Both the position numbers and the translations under genes were made by a program. The notes under the pieces are model-generated. The model saw only the letters and a list, made by a program, of their open reading frames with translations. It was not told the DNA's origin and ran no database searches. From Lepidodermella squamata (Eukaryota; Gastrotricha), in contig JBLDXI010000015.1 in the NCBI GenBank assembly GCA_047495785.1, positions 2,852,001 to 2,916,000 of the forward strand: a DNA stretch of 64,000 nucleotides. The letters run 5' to 3'. The number at the start of each line of letters is the position of its first letter. Positions within the stretch are counted from its first letter, which is position 1. This document shows positions 1 through 11,224 of this stretch, in pieces.

Positions 1-328
1 GCTCGAAAATCTTTCTAGATTTTTCTCTTACTAAATTCTCTTATGTATTTGCTTCATTTAATTTTATTTACCATTGAGTCTCATTATTGGCTATATCCGA
101 TAAGTAACTTCGAATTGGGACTGAGGTTTCCGGAATCAAAGCTTCCGAACGTGCAAAACCAACCTCTTGAAATAATACTTTATTCAGTTTATTCGGGGAA
201 TAATACAAAGGAAGCTCCAAAATTTTGGAAATGTCTAGAAAAATCAGCAATTTCGGTTGAAAATCCCAAAAAATAAAGTAAACAAATGATTTATTTTTAA
301 TTAAGTATTTTTAATATGTCATTAATTA
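1..328. other. Intergenic, nothing recognised
   Basis: AT-rich sequence. The short open frames on both strands show no family resemblance and no splice context that would make them credible. Confidence 0.5.
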
Positions 329-575
329 CAGCGCGTCTCAGAAGTTGCGCAGCTATTTTTGATTTGGCAACTTTCAACTTTTTTTTATATTAACCCTACC
401 GAGAGAATATTGCGAGAGAAAAATGCCATCTTTTATCCAATTTTAACCACAGATGTAAACAATTTACCGGAGAAAACTCAGGTAACCCCGATGGTAACTG
501 GTTCGGTAATTTTCGGTATTTTACCCGGTTGGACTGAATTTCTTCGGACTTTTTTAATCCCATTAGCAAGTGACA
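329..575 (-). mobile_element. MITE fragment (GTGTCCC family)
   Basis: It begins with the degenerate terminus ACAGCGCGTCTCAGAAG and carries the family's internal core: CGGTAATTTTCGGTATTTT, an ACCCGGTTGGA-like block and a GTGACAT block. The same core occurs near 7.8, 11.0, 18.4, 44.2, 56.9 and 58.2 kb. The second terminus is missing, so this copy is truncated. Confidence 0.6.
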
Positions 576-881
576 TGGCATATCGAGATTTTATTTGTAC
601 AACCATCCGCCTCTCGGCGCTCTAGGCGCGATAACTTATGCCATGTAGATTAGGTTAAAGTAGTCGATGAAATATTCATGTGGAAGTTTTTAGAAAAATC
701 TGATGAATTTATAAAACGGAGTTAGAAATGTACATATTAAAAACGAGCGTATGTAGTTAATTGGTGTCAAATGTTATCCAGTTCCTGGGGTCGATTCTGA
801 GGTTGTAAGCGGGCTTCGGTTGATTTCGAATATGCTACGCTGGGCAGCGTTTTTCAATTTCATGTGCTGTATCGGTAGACG
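576..881. other. Intergenic, nothing recognised
   Basis: No gene, RNA or repeat boundary seen between the MITE fragment and the LINE remnant. Confidence 0.5.
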
Positions 882-1649
882 GTGTCAGGGTCGACATGTG
901 GTCTAGATACTTGGCACTTACGAGTGAGCTTGCGAGACAGCGTTCCACACTCAAACAGCGATACCACTCTCTCGCAGTTGGCACCGACCAAACTCGAAAA
1001 ATTACAACGTCGCCAAGATCAAGCGGTGAGAATTATTTGCCACGCTCCAATGAACGCTGATCCAGCACCGCTCAGAGTAAGCCTTGGATGGCTGGATCTC
1101 GACGGAAAGCGAAAGGTCCACCTTGCGACGCTAATATGGCGCTGCATCCACGGTGAGGCCCCGGTAGCCATTGCCAACTTTTTCGAACTACGAACAGCGC
1201 CAATGGCTTCCACCCGTAATCAAAACGCCCTGAAAGCACTTTCGAACATCCTGGTAGTGCCCAGGACTAAATCAGCAATCATGGATCGTTGTTTGGCCCA
1301 CCATGGAGCGGTGTTCTGGAATTCCCTCCCCGACCGCATCCGCACGTGCAAAACTGCCGACCAGTGCAGAAACCTGGTCTACCGTCATCTACTATCACAA
1401 CAAAAAGAACTCAACTCGAGCACCGTCGCCTGAAACCTGAAGACAAGCTTCTGTATTTTTATATTTTTATACTGATCCTACAAACTAACAATCATCATCT
1501 TTGTTTCTTTGTTGTTGAACTTGAGCTTTTTCACGAAACATTTTGTACAGAATTTTCCTAATCTCATTTCTATTTCAGCTGAGCTTTCCAACGATATTAT
1601 ATCACCTGGATGTATGGCTCATAAATAAATAAATAAATAAATAAATAAA
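882..1649 (+). mobile_element. 5'-truncated non-LTR retrotransposon (CR1/jockey-like LINE) 3' end
   Basis: The last part of a LINE ORF2 is followed by a short 3' UTR and a perfect TAAA microsatellite tail (about 1622-1649). CR1/L2-like LINEs usually end in a short microsatellite and are usually 5'-truncated, so the structure fits a normal dead-on-arrival insertion. The clade is inferred from the C-terminal protein pattern only. Confidence 0.8.
960..1433 (+). pseudogene. LINE reverse transcriptase C-terminal fragment
   Basis: The open frame encodes the thumb/C-terminal region typical of LINE ORF2 proteins: LEKLQRRQDQAVRII, LGWLDLDGKRKVHLATLIWR, and near the end GAVFWNSLPDRIRT. No catalytic FADD box is present because the 5' part of the element was never copied. 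It is not a host gene. Confidence 0.8.
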
Positions 1650-1689
1650 TTATAAAGCTATCCAGCTTGTCAAGAATTGTTGTTGCCTA

Positions 1690-1869
1690 AAAATTGTTGT
1701 TACATCACTACTACACTATCTGCACTCGTAAAAGCAATTTTTGTTATTATTTGCCAATGTCCTATTCATCTGTAAACTGTCCTGCAATTACATGTTTCAC
1801 TTTCAAATTACCTCTTGTCAAGCTGCCGTCTTCTGGGCGTTAAAGCTTATAAATAAATAAATAAATAAA
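1690..1869 (+). mobile_element. Second LINE 3' tail
   Basis: A segment with no coding capacity ends in AAAGCTTATAAATAAATAAA, the same tail type as the LINE just upstream. Probably the extreme 3' end of a second, related insertion. Confidence 0.45.
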
Positions 1870-1875
1870 TCATTA

Positions 1876-1938
1876 TAGAGTTTCTGAACCCCTTCCCGTG
1901 TATAGTCTTTGCTTGCGTTACTTATGGGACAAGCTGTG
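1876..1938 (+). mobile_element. MITE terminal fragment
   Basis: This is the end of the GTGTCCC-family MITE in inverted orientation: TTTCTGAACCCCTTCCCGTG followed by ACTTATGGGACAAGCTGTG. It matches the termini near 8.0 and 44.2 kb. Confidence 0.55.
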
Positions 1939-2109
1939 TGAACCTACAAATAATCTTTCAAAACTTTCGGCATGGGCTTCCAAATGATAAAATTATAACC
2001 TTTCAAATATAACTAATTTATTGCGAGAAAATGAATAATTTGAATGAAGACAATAATTGTAGAATTGTAGAATGTCAAAACGTCCTTCAGAATAAAAAAA
2101 TTGAAGAAG

Positions 2110-3878
2110 CTATAGCGATGTCCTTGGTTGCGCCGGCATAGCCTCAAGATAATTGCTCGATAAAAATGGCAATTTTGGGTTATTTATCGCCAGTATTAGA
2201 TACGGGCATTTCTTCGACCGGTTCTCCAGCGGAATCGATGTCATAGCCGTTATTCTTGCCTCGGAATTAAGTCCACTCAGAGGCAATGGTTGATTTTCTG
2301 ACCTCGAAAACTGGCCGTTAGGAGCCATCTCAAAAAGCGAAATTTCGGGCCCATTTTCGCCATTGAAGGCCACGAATAAATTGCCATCCTGGTCGAATGA
2401 AACTGCGATTGGTTTTTCTCCATTCATCGGTAAAATTTCCGAATGGACTTGAGTTACTGCCACCTGATGTCGTGATGATTTTTCGATCAAAACATAGAAA
2501 ATCCTGATAGATGAATCCAATTGATCGCAGACGGCTAGAACAGCTAATGTTACAGCTTTCCCTTCGACATTATCTCGAGCCAAATTGAAGACAGCAATTT
2601 TGTCCAACTTTGAATTTTCGATATTGATTTGTAATAATTCGGACGATCGATCAAATGACGACAAGGCAAGGATTCGGCTGTTGTTATTCTCGCACGAGGT
2701 GATGAAAATAATTTCATTCGCTTGCTCAATCGCGATAGCGTTAATTCCTTTGATCTTGCGAAGTAAGTCCAAGTGTTGGCTGCTTTGCTGGTTTTCTCGG
2801 TTCAGGAATGTTGCTGGCGCCGTAGCATAATCAGATTCTCCGGTAATAAAGCTGATCCGGGTTTTAAGCTGGTTGAAAGCCGCCGCCTTAACACGGCACC
2901 TCGTTCGTTTTCGGCAAATTTCATAGCCTTTGGATGACTCGAACAGCTGAAATTAAAATTGAATTTTTTTATTTTCGAAAATTCAATGACTGAAGGTGAA
3001 AAATTTAAAATTTTGGTTGAACTTGAAAATTTAATTTTTTTTTAATTTCAAGAAGGGCGGTTACTTACCACCAATTCTCCGTCGTCGCAAACAGCGATGA
3101 CAAGTTCCGGGAAAATGACAAACTCGACGACTCGGGCTGTCAATTCGATGGGAAAGATATTTTCACTACCGATTCCGATATGTATCGCTTCATTGGCCGT
3201 ATCGATCCAATATTTTCCCAGGAACTTGCTCAAATGAACCGGAGATATCGCCATAAGAGATCTCGGATATGGCTGTTGCAGGGAATTTCGCTCTAGTAGC
3301 TCCGCTAATCGAAGTCTGAATTGTTCGCTGTAATGCGAGATTTTTTCAAGATTTCGAGTCGATTCGATGAGCTGCTTAAATTTATCGCTATATTGGGCGT
3401 AGACCAGCCAGAACCCCTTTCCCGTGTAACCAATCGCTTCCCATTGGCCTAAAGTCACGAGGTAGTGCATAATCCGGCCAAAATCGATGATGTCTTTCTG
3501 TCGGATTTCTTCAATATCAACGTTTTCTGGCAACCTGGACGGCTGGATCCGAATTGTGTCCTGGCAAATTTCGATAGTTTTCGGGTTCAATCGACCGTAA
3601 CCGACGCCCTCGCTGTGCCAGCCTGCGTCGAGCCTCAATAGCACCTGGAAGCCCATAGATAAAATCTGGAAAATTCAATCAATTCGATGGATTTTATAAT
3701 TAATGGAAAAATTAGTTTTATATACCTCAAATTCCGTCATTGGGTCCGAATTTCGTTGATAGACATACTCTTCCAGGGTGATGTATGTCAAGAATTCGCT
3801 AACCTCCACAACATCATCACTGGCAGTGGCACGTTCAACGCTAAAGCCTTTAAATTTCTTGGGTAAGATACAAGCCAT
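2110..3878 (-). CDS. Kinase C-lobe-like / propeller protein, copy 1
   Basis: Three exons, complement(join(2110..2946,3069..3665,3726..3878)), all phase 0, about 528 aa. Exon 1 (res 1-51) has TYITLEEYVYQRN, like a kinase hinge and helix D. Exon 2 starts with a helix-E-like stretch and LDAGWHSEGVGYGRLNPKTI, which has the shape of a degenerate catalytic loop (no HRD aspartate), then DIIDFGRIMHYLVT, like helix F. Exon 3 (res 251-528) has a propeller-type unit SFDQDGNLFVAFNGENG. No P-loop or VAIK region exists, because the start is fixed by homology with copy 2 and by a TATA box 55-60 bp upstream. I infer a non-catalytic scaffold or sensor; the function is unknown. It is cytosolic by default, since no signal peptide or membrane segment is seen. 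An in-frame ATG at 3893 is an alternative start. Tandem duplicate of the gene at 5172-6987. Confidence 0.75.
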
Positions 3879-3929
3879 TTTGATTGAAAACAAAACTGGA
3901 TATTTTATTTTAGCTGGATTCGTTGGCTG

Positions 3930-3939
3930 TTTATATAGA
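3930..3939 (-). promoter_or_regulatory. TATA box of copy 1
   Basis: TCTATATAA on the minus strand, about 55 bp upstream of the chosen ATG at 3878. The paralog has the same element at the same distance. Both copies also share a GATTCAATG..GTGACGC block 90-140 bp further upstream, which points to a duplicated promoter. Confidence 0.6.
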
Positions 3940-4199
3940 CCACAGCCTCACTTTTTGCGGTTTTCCGGTTTCATTGTTAGATCAACTTCTGATAATTTTA
4001 TATCACGTTTTCATAGTCATGATTCAATGACGTGACGCAAAAACGTTTCTATTTTTTCCTCACGCGTTACAGGTACTAGTATAGGTACGTGCTTGACAAG
4101 ACGTGGAAAAGGCTAAAATAGCCTACGCGAAAAGACTAAAATAGCTGAGCACGAAGAAGAACTTCTCAACGGTGGATGCAGACGGGAATCTGAAACAAC

Positions 4200-5171
4200 C
4201 ACGGATGAAAGTGAGTCATATGCCACCAATATCTAAACTAAACGGAAGTAATAATAAACTTTGATTCAATGCTAAATAGAGCAGCCTTATGCTACGAAGA
4301 TATAGAACACTATAAGGGAATACTCTATGGCTAATGGCTAGCCATGGAAAAATATAATTTCACCCGATCTGGAACCCCGAGTTCACCAGAATATTTAAAA
4401 AGTATGTCTTGTTGACGGGGTTAAAATTTGCCTGTTGCAGAACCTAATTTTAGATAATCAAAAGGTCGCTTTTTGGTAATTTTGTTCTTCTTCAGTTAAA
4501 TCACGGATATAAGATCGAATAGTATTCTCCTGGTGGGGTTCTACGACAACTGAGATCCGAAATTATAAAAAATAATTTAATTAATTAATTAATTAATTAA
4601 TTAATTTATTTATTTTATTAATTGGTCTCGGTTGTCCGTTCTCAGTTGTCGGATCTGAGATGTCATGGGCTCAGTTGTCGGCATACCCTTGATGGCTTTA
4701 ATTTAAAGACAAATGAGCAAAATTTCCTACGAAATTTCGCAAAATTATTATTATTATTATTATTATTATGTTTATTTCGAAAAATTTACTTTCGTATAAA
4801 AATTAGGTAGAAAGAAAATTCGTGGTTTCAAAAGGGCACGCAGGCCGCTAACTTTGAACCAATAAGGTTCATTAAAAAATGCACCTTATTAAAAAATAAG
4901 GTGCGCCATTTCCGGGACACGCGTTATTATTGAGGTTCTCATTATTGACTACCCGGAATCCACTTCAAATTGGAAAATTTCGAAATCAACTGATTTATTG
5001 CGAGGAAAAGAATTTTGTACAATAATTGTACATTTTCTAAGGTTTCTTCTGGAATAAACAATTGAAGAACAGTGATGTTTTTGCTTGGCCTCGTGTGAAT
5101 TTTTGAGCGTTTCATAACAAAATTACACGCATTTTGATCGAACAAACTTAAACACTCAAAAAATGATCAGA
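4200..5171. other. Intergenic with repeat debris
   Basis: No gene is seen. It contains a short MITE core fragment (about 4365-4430), the small foldback repeat at 4541-4685, TTAA and TTA microsatellites, and unassigned AT-rich sequence. Confidence 0.5.
4541..4685. repeat. Small foldback repeat with CAGTTGTCG units and TTAA microsatellite
   Basis: CGACAACTGAGATCCG at 4543-4558 is answered on the other side by CAGTTGTCGGATCTGAG-type sequence near 4640, with a (TTAA)n tract (4573-4606) between. The CAGTTGTCG unit is the same one that builds the long arms of the foldback element in the intron at 53.5-54.4 kb. Confidence 0.55.
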
Positions 5172-6987
5172 CTATGTGTGCCGGATTACGACCAGATAAT
5201 TGCTGGATGAAACCGGCAATTTCGGGTTATTTATCGCCAATATTAGGTAAGGGCATTTTTTCGACCGAGATCCTAATAGGAGTGGATTCGAAGTCATCGC
5301 CGTTATTCTAGCCTCGACTTCAACTCCACCAAGCCGCAACGGTTCAGTTTCCGACTCCGACAACTGGCCATTTGGAGCCATCTCAAATAGCCGAATTCCA
5401 GGTCCATTTTCGCCATTGAAGGCTACAAATAAATTGCCATCATGGTCGAATGAAGCTGCCATCGGGGTTTCCCCTTTCATCGGTAACACTTCAGAATGAA
5501 CTTGGGTTACTATCAACGAATTTTGGGATGAATACAATTTCTCGATCAGAATATAGAAAATCCTGATGGACTTATTCAATAGATCGCAAACGGCTAAAAC
5601 AGCCAATGTGACAGTTGTCGCGTCGACCCTGCTTTGATCCAAGGTGAAAACAGCAATTCTGTCCAGCTTCGAATTTCCGATATTGATTTGCAATAATTCG
5701 GACGATCGATCGAACGCAACGATTCGGCTGTTGTTATTCTCGCAACAGGTGACGAAAATGATTTCATTCGCTGGTTCTATCGCGATGGCGCTTTTTCCGT
5801 TGATTCTGCGAATTAAGTCGACTGCTTCTTGACTGCTGAACTGAATGTCTCCGTCCACAAATGATGCCCGACCGTAATCACCATTTTCCGCTATTAAGCT
5901 GATCCGGGATTCAAGCTGGTTGAAAGCCGCCGCCTTAACTCGGCACCTGGTTCGTTTTCGCCAAATTTCGTAACCTTTTGATGCCTCGAACAACTGAAAT
6001 TAAAATTGTGAAACTGAAATTGACATTTTTGTTTTTTTTTCACTTTCGAAAATTCTTCAAATAATTTAAAACTTTTTGTACCTAAATTAAAATTAAAATC
6101 TTCAATTGAAATTTAAAAACTAATTAATTTTTGTTAATTAATTAAATTGATTAAAAAATGTAGGTAGGTACTCACCACTAATTCTCCATCTTCGCAAACA
6201 GCGATGAGGAGTTCCGAGAAATTAACAAAATCCACAACACGTGTTGTCAATTCGATGTTATTAAAGACATTTCCACTACCGATTCCGATAGGTATTGCCT
6301 CCTTTGCCGGATCGATCCAATATTTCCCGAGGTATTTGCTCAAATGAACCGGAGATATCGCCATAAGAGATCTTGGGAATGGCTCTTGCTGGAAATTCTC
6401 GCTTGAGTTGAGTAGATCTACGAGTCGAAGTCTGAATTTTTCGCTGTAATACGTGATTTTTTCAAGATTTCGAGTCGATTCGATGAGCTGATTGAATTTA
6501 TCGCTATATTGAGCGTAGACCAGCCATAACCCCTTACCCGTGTAACAAATCGCTTCCCATTCGCCTAAAGTCACGAGGTAGTGCATTATTCGGCCGAAAT
6601 CGATGATGTCTTTCTGTCGAATTTCTTCGTTATCAAGGTGTTCTGGTAACCTATCGCAGGGTGGCTGCTGGATTCGAATTGAGTCCTGGCAAATTTCGAC
6701 GGTTTCCGGGCTCAGTCGACCGTGACCGACGCCCCCGTTGTGCCACCCTGCGTCGAGCCTTAATAACAGCTGGAAGCCTAAAGACGTAATCTGGAAAATT
6801 CAATTCATTTTAGATTTAAAACTGTAAAAATTTGCTGTCTTACCATATACTCGGTCATTGGGTACGCATTACGTTGAAAAACATATTCTTCAAGGGTGAT
6901 GTAAGTCAAGGAATCATCACTGTCAACAATCGTTGAACCACTCTCGACGCTCAGTGTACTTTCAGTTTCGATGGGGCAGCTATCCAT
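5172..6987 (-). CDS. Kinase C-lobe-like / propeller protein, copy 2
   Basis: Paralog of the gene at 2110-3878 with identical intron positions: complement(join(5172..5993,6176..6790,6844..6987)), all phase 0, about 526 aa. Exon 1 again gives YITLEEYVFQRN; exon 2 has a degenerate catalytic-loop-like stretch (HNGGVGHGRLSPETV) and a helix-F-like DIIDFGRIMHYLVTLGEW; exon 3 has SFDHDGNLFVAFNGENG. The start at 6987 was preferred over the upstream ATG at 7158, because similarity to copy 1 begins at the FSI-x-M motif and because the TATA box lies inside the longer frame. Both copies are intact and still clearly similar, suggesting selection on both. No membrane or signal segments. The biochemical role cannot be read from the sequence. 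Confidence 0.75.
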
Positions 6988-7035
6988 TTCAATTGAAAAT
7001 AGGGTAATTTTACAGAGCCGCGTTCCACGTTTCAG

Positions 7036-7044
7036 TTTATATAT
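7036..7044 (-). promoter_or_regulatory. TATA box of copy 2
   Basis: ATATATAAAC on the minus strand about 52 bp upstream of the ATG at 6987; same position as in the tandem paralog. Confidence 0.6.
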
Positions 7045-7381
7045 CCGAACTTCTTCCGGTTTCAATTTTAGATCCGCTTTTGATGATTCTTCTTCGATTT
7101 CGTGGCCGTGATTCAATGTAGTGACGCGTGACTCATATAAAATTTTCAACTCACTCACTCACTCGTTTTTTTCGTGATTTTTTTTACCACCTTAGTAATA
7201 AGTTAAATAATAAGCTAAAATAGCCTTAAGCCTCTCGAGCGCACAAAACAATGAAATGATATGTACTGACATTTCTATCGGTGGACATTAGAGCAGGTGT
7301 GGTTCTGAAACAACCATGCAGATGAAAATGAGTCATACCGATATCAAAACGGAAGAAATAACTAACTTAGGATTAAATGCT

Positions 7382-8012
7382 ATAGCGTGCCCCAGTTGCG
7401 CAACCATTTTATAATTTTGCAAATTTTTGAAAAAATTAAATGGATTTTTTTTAAATTGAGCGCACTGATCATGCACAATTTTACCGAAGAAATGTTCCGG
7501 ACGAAAAACACTGAAAATCTCGACGGTATAACTAGTTTGGTAATTTTTTATTTTTATCTGCCTAGTTATGGCTAGGTTGAAATAATTAATCAAATAGTAG
7601 TCGCATATTTAATCGCTTGGATCGCTTGAGAGATATCAAATTCGGGCCGAAATTCGCCAAATTTATTTTCTAATTTGGCATTTTCTGTAAGAAATTCAAT
7701 TAATTTCTCAAAATTTAACTTATCGAGAGAGTATTTCATTTTTAATCCGCGATTTGGCCGAAGAATTAACAAATTTACCGGAGAAAATCCGGAAAACCCC
7801 GATAGTAACTGGTACGGTAAATTTCGGTATTTTACCCGGTTGGGCCCAATTTTTCCGGACTTTTTAATCCTATTAACAGTGACAAACTTGATTACCCTTC
7901 TCGTGATCATTTGAATGTTTCCAATTTGTGTCCGGCCATGAGAAGTGAATTCGTTTTAGAGTTTCTGATCCCTTTTTGCATTATATTTGCTTCGCTTATG
8001 GGACACGCTGTA
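7382..8012. mobile_element. Near full-length MITE, GTGTCCC family (long form)
   Basis: The left end TATAGCGTGCCCCAG and the right end TATGGGACACGCTGTA form imperfect terminal inverted repeats flanked by TA. The interior has the family core (TACGGTAAATTTCGGTATTT, CCCGGTTGGGCC). About 630 bp, no coding capacity. TA flanks and short TIRs fit a Tc1/mariner-mobilised non-autonomous element; that assignment is inferred. Confidence 0.7.
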
Positions 8013-8071
8013 TTTCATTTATTTTAATATATTTTACACCGGTATAAGAGATAGGCAAAATTTATACAGCT

Positions 8072-10631
8072 TCAGCTTGCAAGTGTGTCAAAAAATGTTA
8101 CAACATCAGTATGACCGTTCTGCTTAGCAACATCACGCGGCGTCGCACCGTCATTTGCCGCAATTCCGATCGCGAACGGAAATTTGCTATACAGAAATTT
8201 AACAACTGCCAGATGGCCATTCTCTGCTGCAACCCATAGCGGCGTGACGCCGTCATCGGCCTGCATTTCGATTGCCTTCGGGTACTGGTCGTACAGAAGA
8301 GTAACAACAGCTAAACACCCGCTATGAGCTGCAATTGACAGCGGAGTTACGCCGTGGTTATTCTTCACCTTGACAGCTTCCGGCCACTTTTCCAACAAAA
8401 ACTCTACTACGCTAAGGTTACCACCCTTCGCCGCGATCCATAGCGGAGTCACACCTTCATCAGCCAATGAATGAATAGATTCCGGGCAGGAATCGTAGAG
8501 AATTCGAACAATATCAATATGCCCGTTGAAAGCAGCTATCGCCAGTGGGCTAATGGCGCAATAGCCTGGAACTTTCGCGAGGTTAGCGTCACGGTCTAGT
8601 AAGCAGCGAACAACCTCGGCGTGACCGTTACGGGCTGCTGCCCACAACGGCGAGATTCCTGGTTTAGACTTGACTTCAATCAAGTTCGCGGTGGAGCTGG
8701 CCAGTAGAAACTCGACTACGTCAACATGGCCATTCTCAGCCGCTGCGAAAAGAGGGGTCCATCCCTCTACAGCAGACGCAACATCAATCGCCTCTGGGTA
8801 GCTTCGAAACAGCAGCTTAACCACGTCCAAGTGCCCATTAGATGCGGCGATGCATAACGGCGTAACGCCGTCCAAGTTTGAAATCGTCGCTAGTTTCGGG
8901 TTATTCTGCAGTAGAAATTCGACGATTTTCAGGTGCCCATTCTCAGCTGCAGACCAAAGTGGGGTGACACCGTCGTTCGCCGAAATCTCAGCACTGCCTG
9001 GGTAGATTTCGAATAGCATCTTCACGATTTCAAACCAACCTTCGTGAGCCGCAACACTCAGCGGAGTTACGCCATTGTTGTTTTTGATGTGAACAGCCGG
9101 TGGCCATTTTGCGGCTAGAAATTCGGCAATTTCATAGTTCCCAGATTTCGCAGCGATCCACAATGGGGTGACACCGTCATCGGCTCGAAGTTGCAGGGCT
9201 TGCAAGAATTTATCGTATAAAATCTTAACGATGTCTGATAAGAGAAACTTCAGTAAGAGATTGCCTAAGAAATCAGATTTGTCTTACCGAAATGACCATT
9301 CCAAGCTGCTATCGACAAAGGACTAACGCCTTGGTTGTCGACCAACTTTGTTAACTTTGGCGATAGGTTCGCCAGTAGAGTGACGACGCCAATGTGCCCT
9401 TGCCTTGCTGCGATCCATAAAGCAGTGGCGCCACTGTTTGAGGGCCTCTCAGCTCCAACAGGGTACATAGCGAAGAGGAATTCTACGACATGGACGTAAC
9501 CATTCGCTGCAGCTGCCCATATCGGGATGGCGCCATCGTTGGCAGCCAGATCTACTGCTTGGGGGTAGTGGTGGTACAGCAGCCGGACACAGTCGATATG
9601 ACCATGCCACGCAGCGATGCACAGAGGACTTACTCCTTGATTATTGGTTACCTATTAGACACCAAAGAAAAGACTTGAAAAACTCGTTAAACAAAGCTTA
9701 CCTTAGCTGATTCGGGGAATTTTTCCAGGAAGTAAGCAACTACGTCAGCTTGCCCGTTTTTCGCTGCGATCCATAGAGGACTAGCGCCATCCCCAGCTCT
9801 TCGCCTCAGCGCCTCAGGCCAAACGTCATAAAGCAGCCGAACTGTGGAAGCTTCACCGCGAAAAGCTGCGACTGAAAGAGGAGTAACCCCTTCGGCATCT
9901 CCAATCGCCACGGATCTCGGACTCTTCTGCCCTAGGAAGCTTGCTACATCAACATGGCCCAACTTCGCCGCGATTAGAAGGGGCGTGTTCCCGTTTTCAG
10001 CTGCTAGCTCTGCAGCAGCCGGGTATCGGGCGAATAAGAATTCAACAACGTCAAGATTCCCGTTTTCAGCAGCCTCGTACAAAGCCGAGGTCCCATTTTT
10101 CGCCAGAATCTCGACTTGGTCCTGCTCATTATCAGCCAGAAATGTGACGATGTCGAGATTCCCAGTTCGAGCTGCGGCCATTAACGGTGTAACCCCAGAT
10201 GCATCGGCAATCTTCGCAGATTTCGGACATTTTTCATACAAAAATTTGACAATGTCAAAGTGGCCATTTCTCGCAGCGTTCCACAGCGGCGTAGAGCCAT
10301 CGTCTGCTTGCAACTCTGCTGCATCTGGGTTGTAGCCGTAGATGATTTTCGCGGCTTCAAGCTGACCAAAACAGGCAGCGATCGACAGCGGAGTTGCGCG
10401 TTCGTCTGTTTGAAAATTTGCGCAGTTCGAGAAATTTTTCAGTAGAAATTCAACGGCGCCCAATCGACCGTGGGCGGCGGCTTTGATGAGTGCGACCTCG
10501 GCGCAGATTTCGCCAAGTTCATGCCGAGAGCCAGATACGAACTCGACAGCCTTTGCGTTTTTGTTGATCGATACAGTTGAACTGACTTGGTTCTTCTCTA
10601 TTGCTGTTATGAGCTCTTCGGGCGAGAGCAT
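8072..10631 (-). CDS. Ankyrin-repeat protein (818 aa)
   Basis: Three exons, complement(join(8072..9234,9288..9651,9702..10631)), total 2457 nt, in frame throughout; introns of 49 and 53 bp have GT-AG ends. After about 50 residues the protein is nothing but ankyrin repeats, roughly 22-23 of about 34 residues, each close to G-V-T-P-L-W-I-A-A-x-x-G-H-L-x-V-V-x-F-L-L. No transmembrane, kinase, SOCS-box or other effector domain is visible. Ankyrin arrays bind protein partners, so this is probably a scaffold or adaptor. The repeats are highly alike, with recurrent K-x-P-E-A between units, suggesting recent internal duplication or homogenisation. ATG at 10631 is the first in frame. No partner can be inferred from its neighbours. 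Confidence 0.88.
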
Positions 10632-10886
10632 ACTTACTGGCTGTAAAACTTTGTAATACCAGGCAGCTCAAAAAGCCTGTGCATTTTCGCATAAAATTGT
10701 AAAGAATTAACGTCATTTGCGCCTGAATAAACAGGCAGTAAAATCGACAATACTATCAGAATACCTGCTTGCTGCGTCAAAGTATTATGTAGTGCGAATT
10801 GCGAATATTTCATTTCGTCTTTATTATCTTCAGTTCATTTGCCGGTCCAAATGTTTTCGGGAAGTTCATGAGAAAAGACAGCGACA

Positions 10887-11136
10887 TACAGCGTGTCCCA
10901 TAAGTAAAGCAAGCAAAGAAAAAATACATGAGAAAGATTTGAAACTCTACAAAGAGAGAGTGAGTCACATCTCATGGCCAGCGAAATTTAAGAAAAATTC
11001 AAAAATCACGGGAATATTTTCAAGTATGTCACTTGTTAATGGGATTAAAATAGTCCGGAGAAATTCGGTCCAGCCGGGTAAAATACCTAAAATTACCGAA
11101 CCAGTCAGGGTTTCCCTGGTTTTCTGGTTTGCGTGA
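10887..11136 (+). mobile_element. MITE, GTGTCCC family, one end missing
   Basis: Starts with TACAGCGTGTCCCATAAGTA and carries GTCACATCTCATGGCCAG, AAAAATCACGGGAATATTTTC and the CCGGGTAAAATACC core, like the copy at 56753-57113. The far terminus is not recognisable. Confidence 0.65.
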
Positions 11137-11224
11137 ATACGCAAGCCCGATCAATTTATGTTATTTATGCTAAAATAAAAGAAATAACAAACAAACCTCA
11201 GGCTCTTCATGTTTCTCTTTATTT

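Noticed and set aside
43-276. Short open frame at the window start
   Set aside because: AT-rich chance frame, with overlapping frames on the other strand and no family pattern.
6988-7158. Longer N-terminus for the second kinase-like gene
   Set aside because: The extension contains the TATA box and has no counterpart in the tandem paralog.
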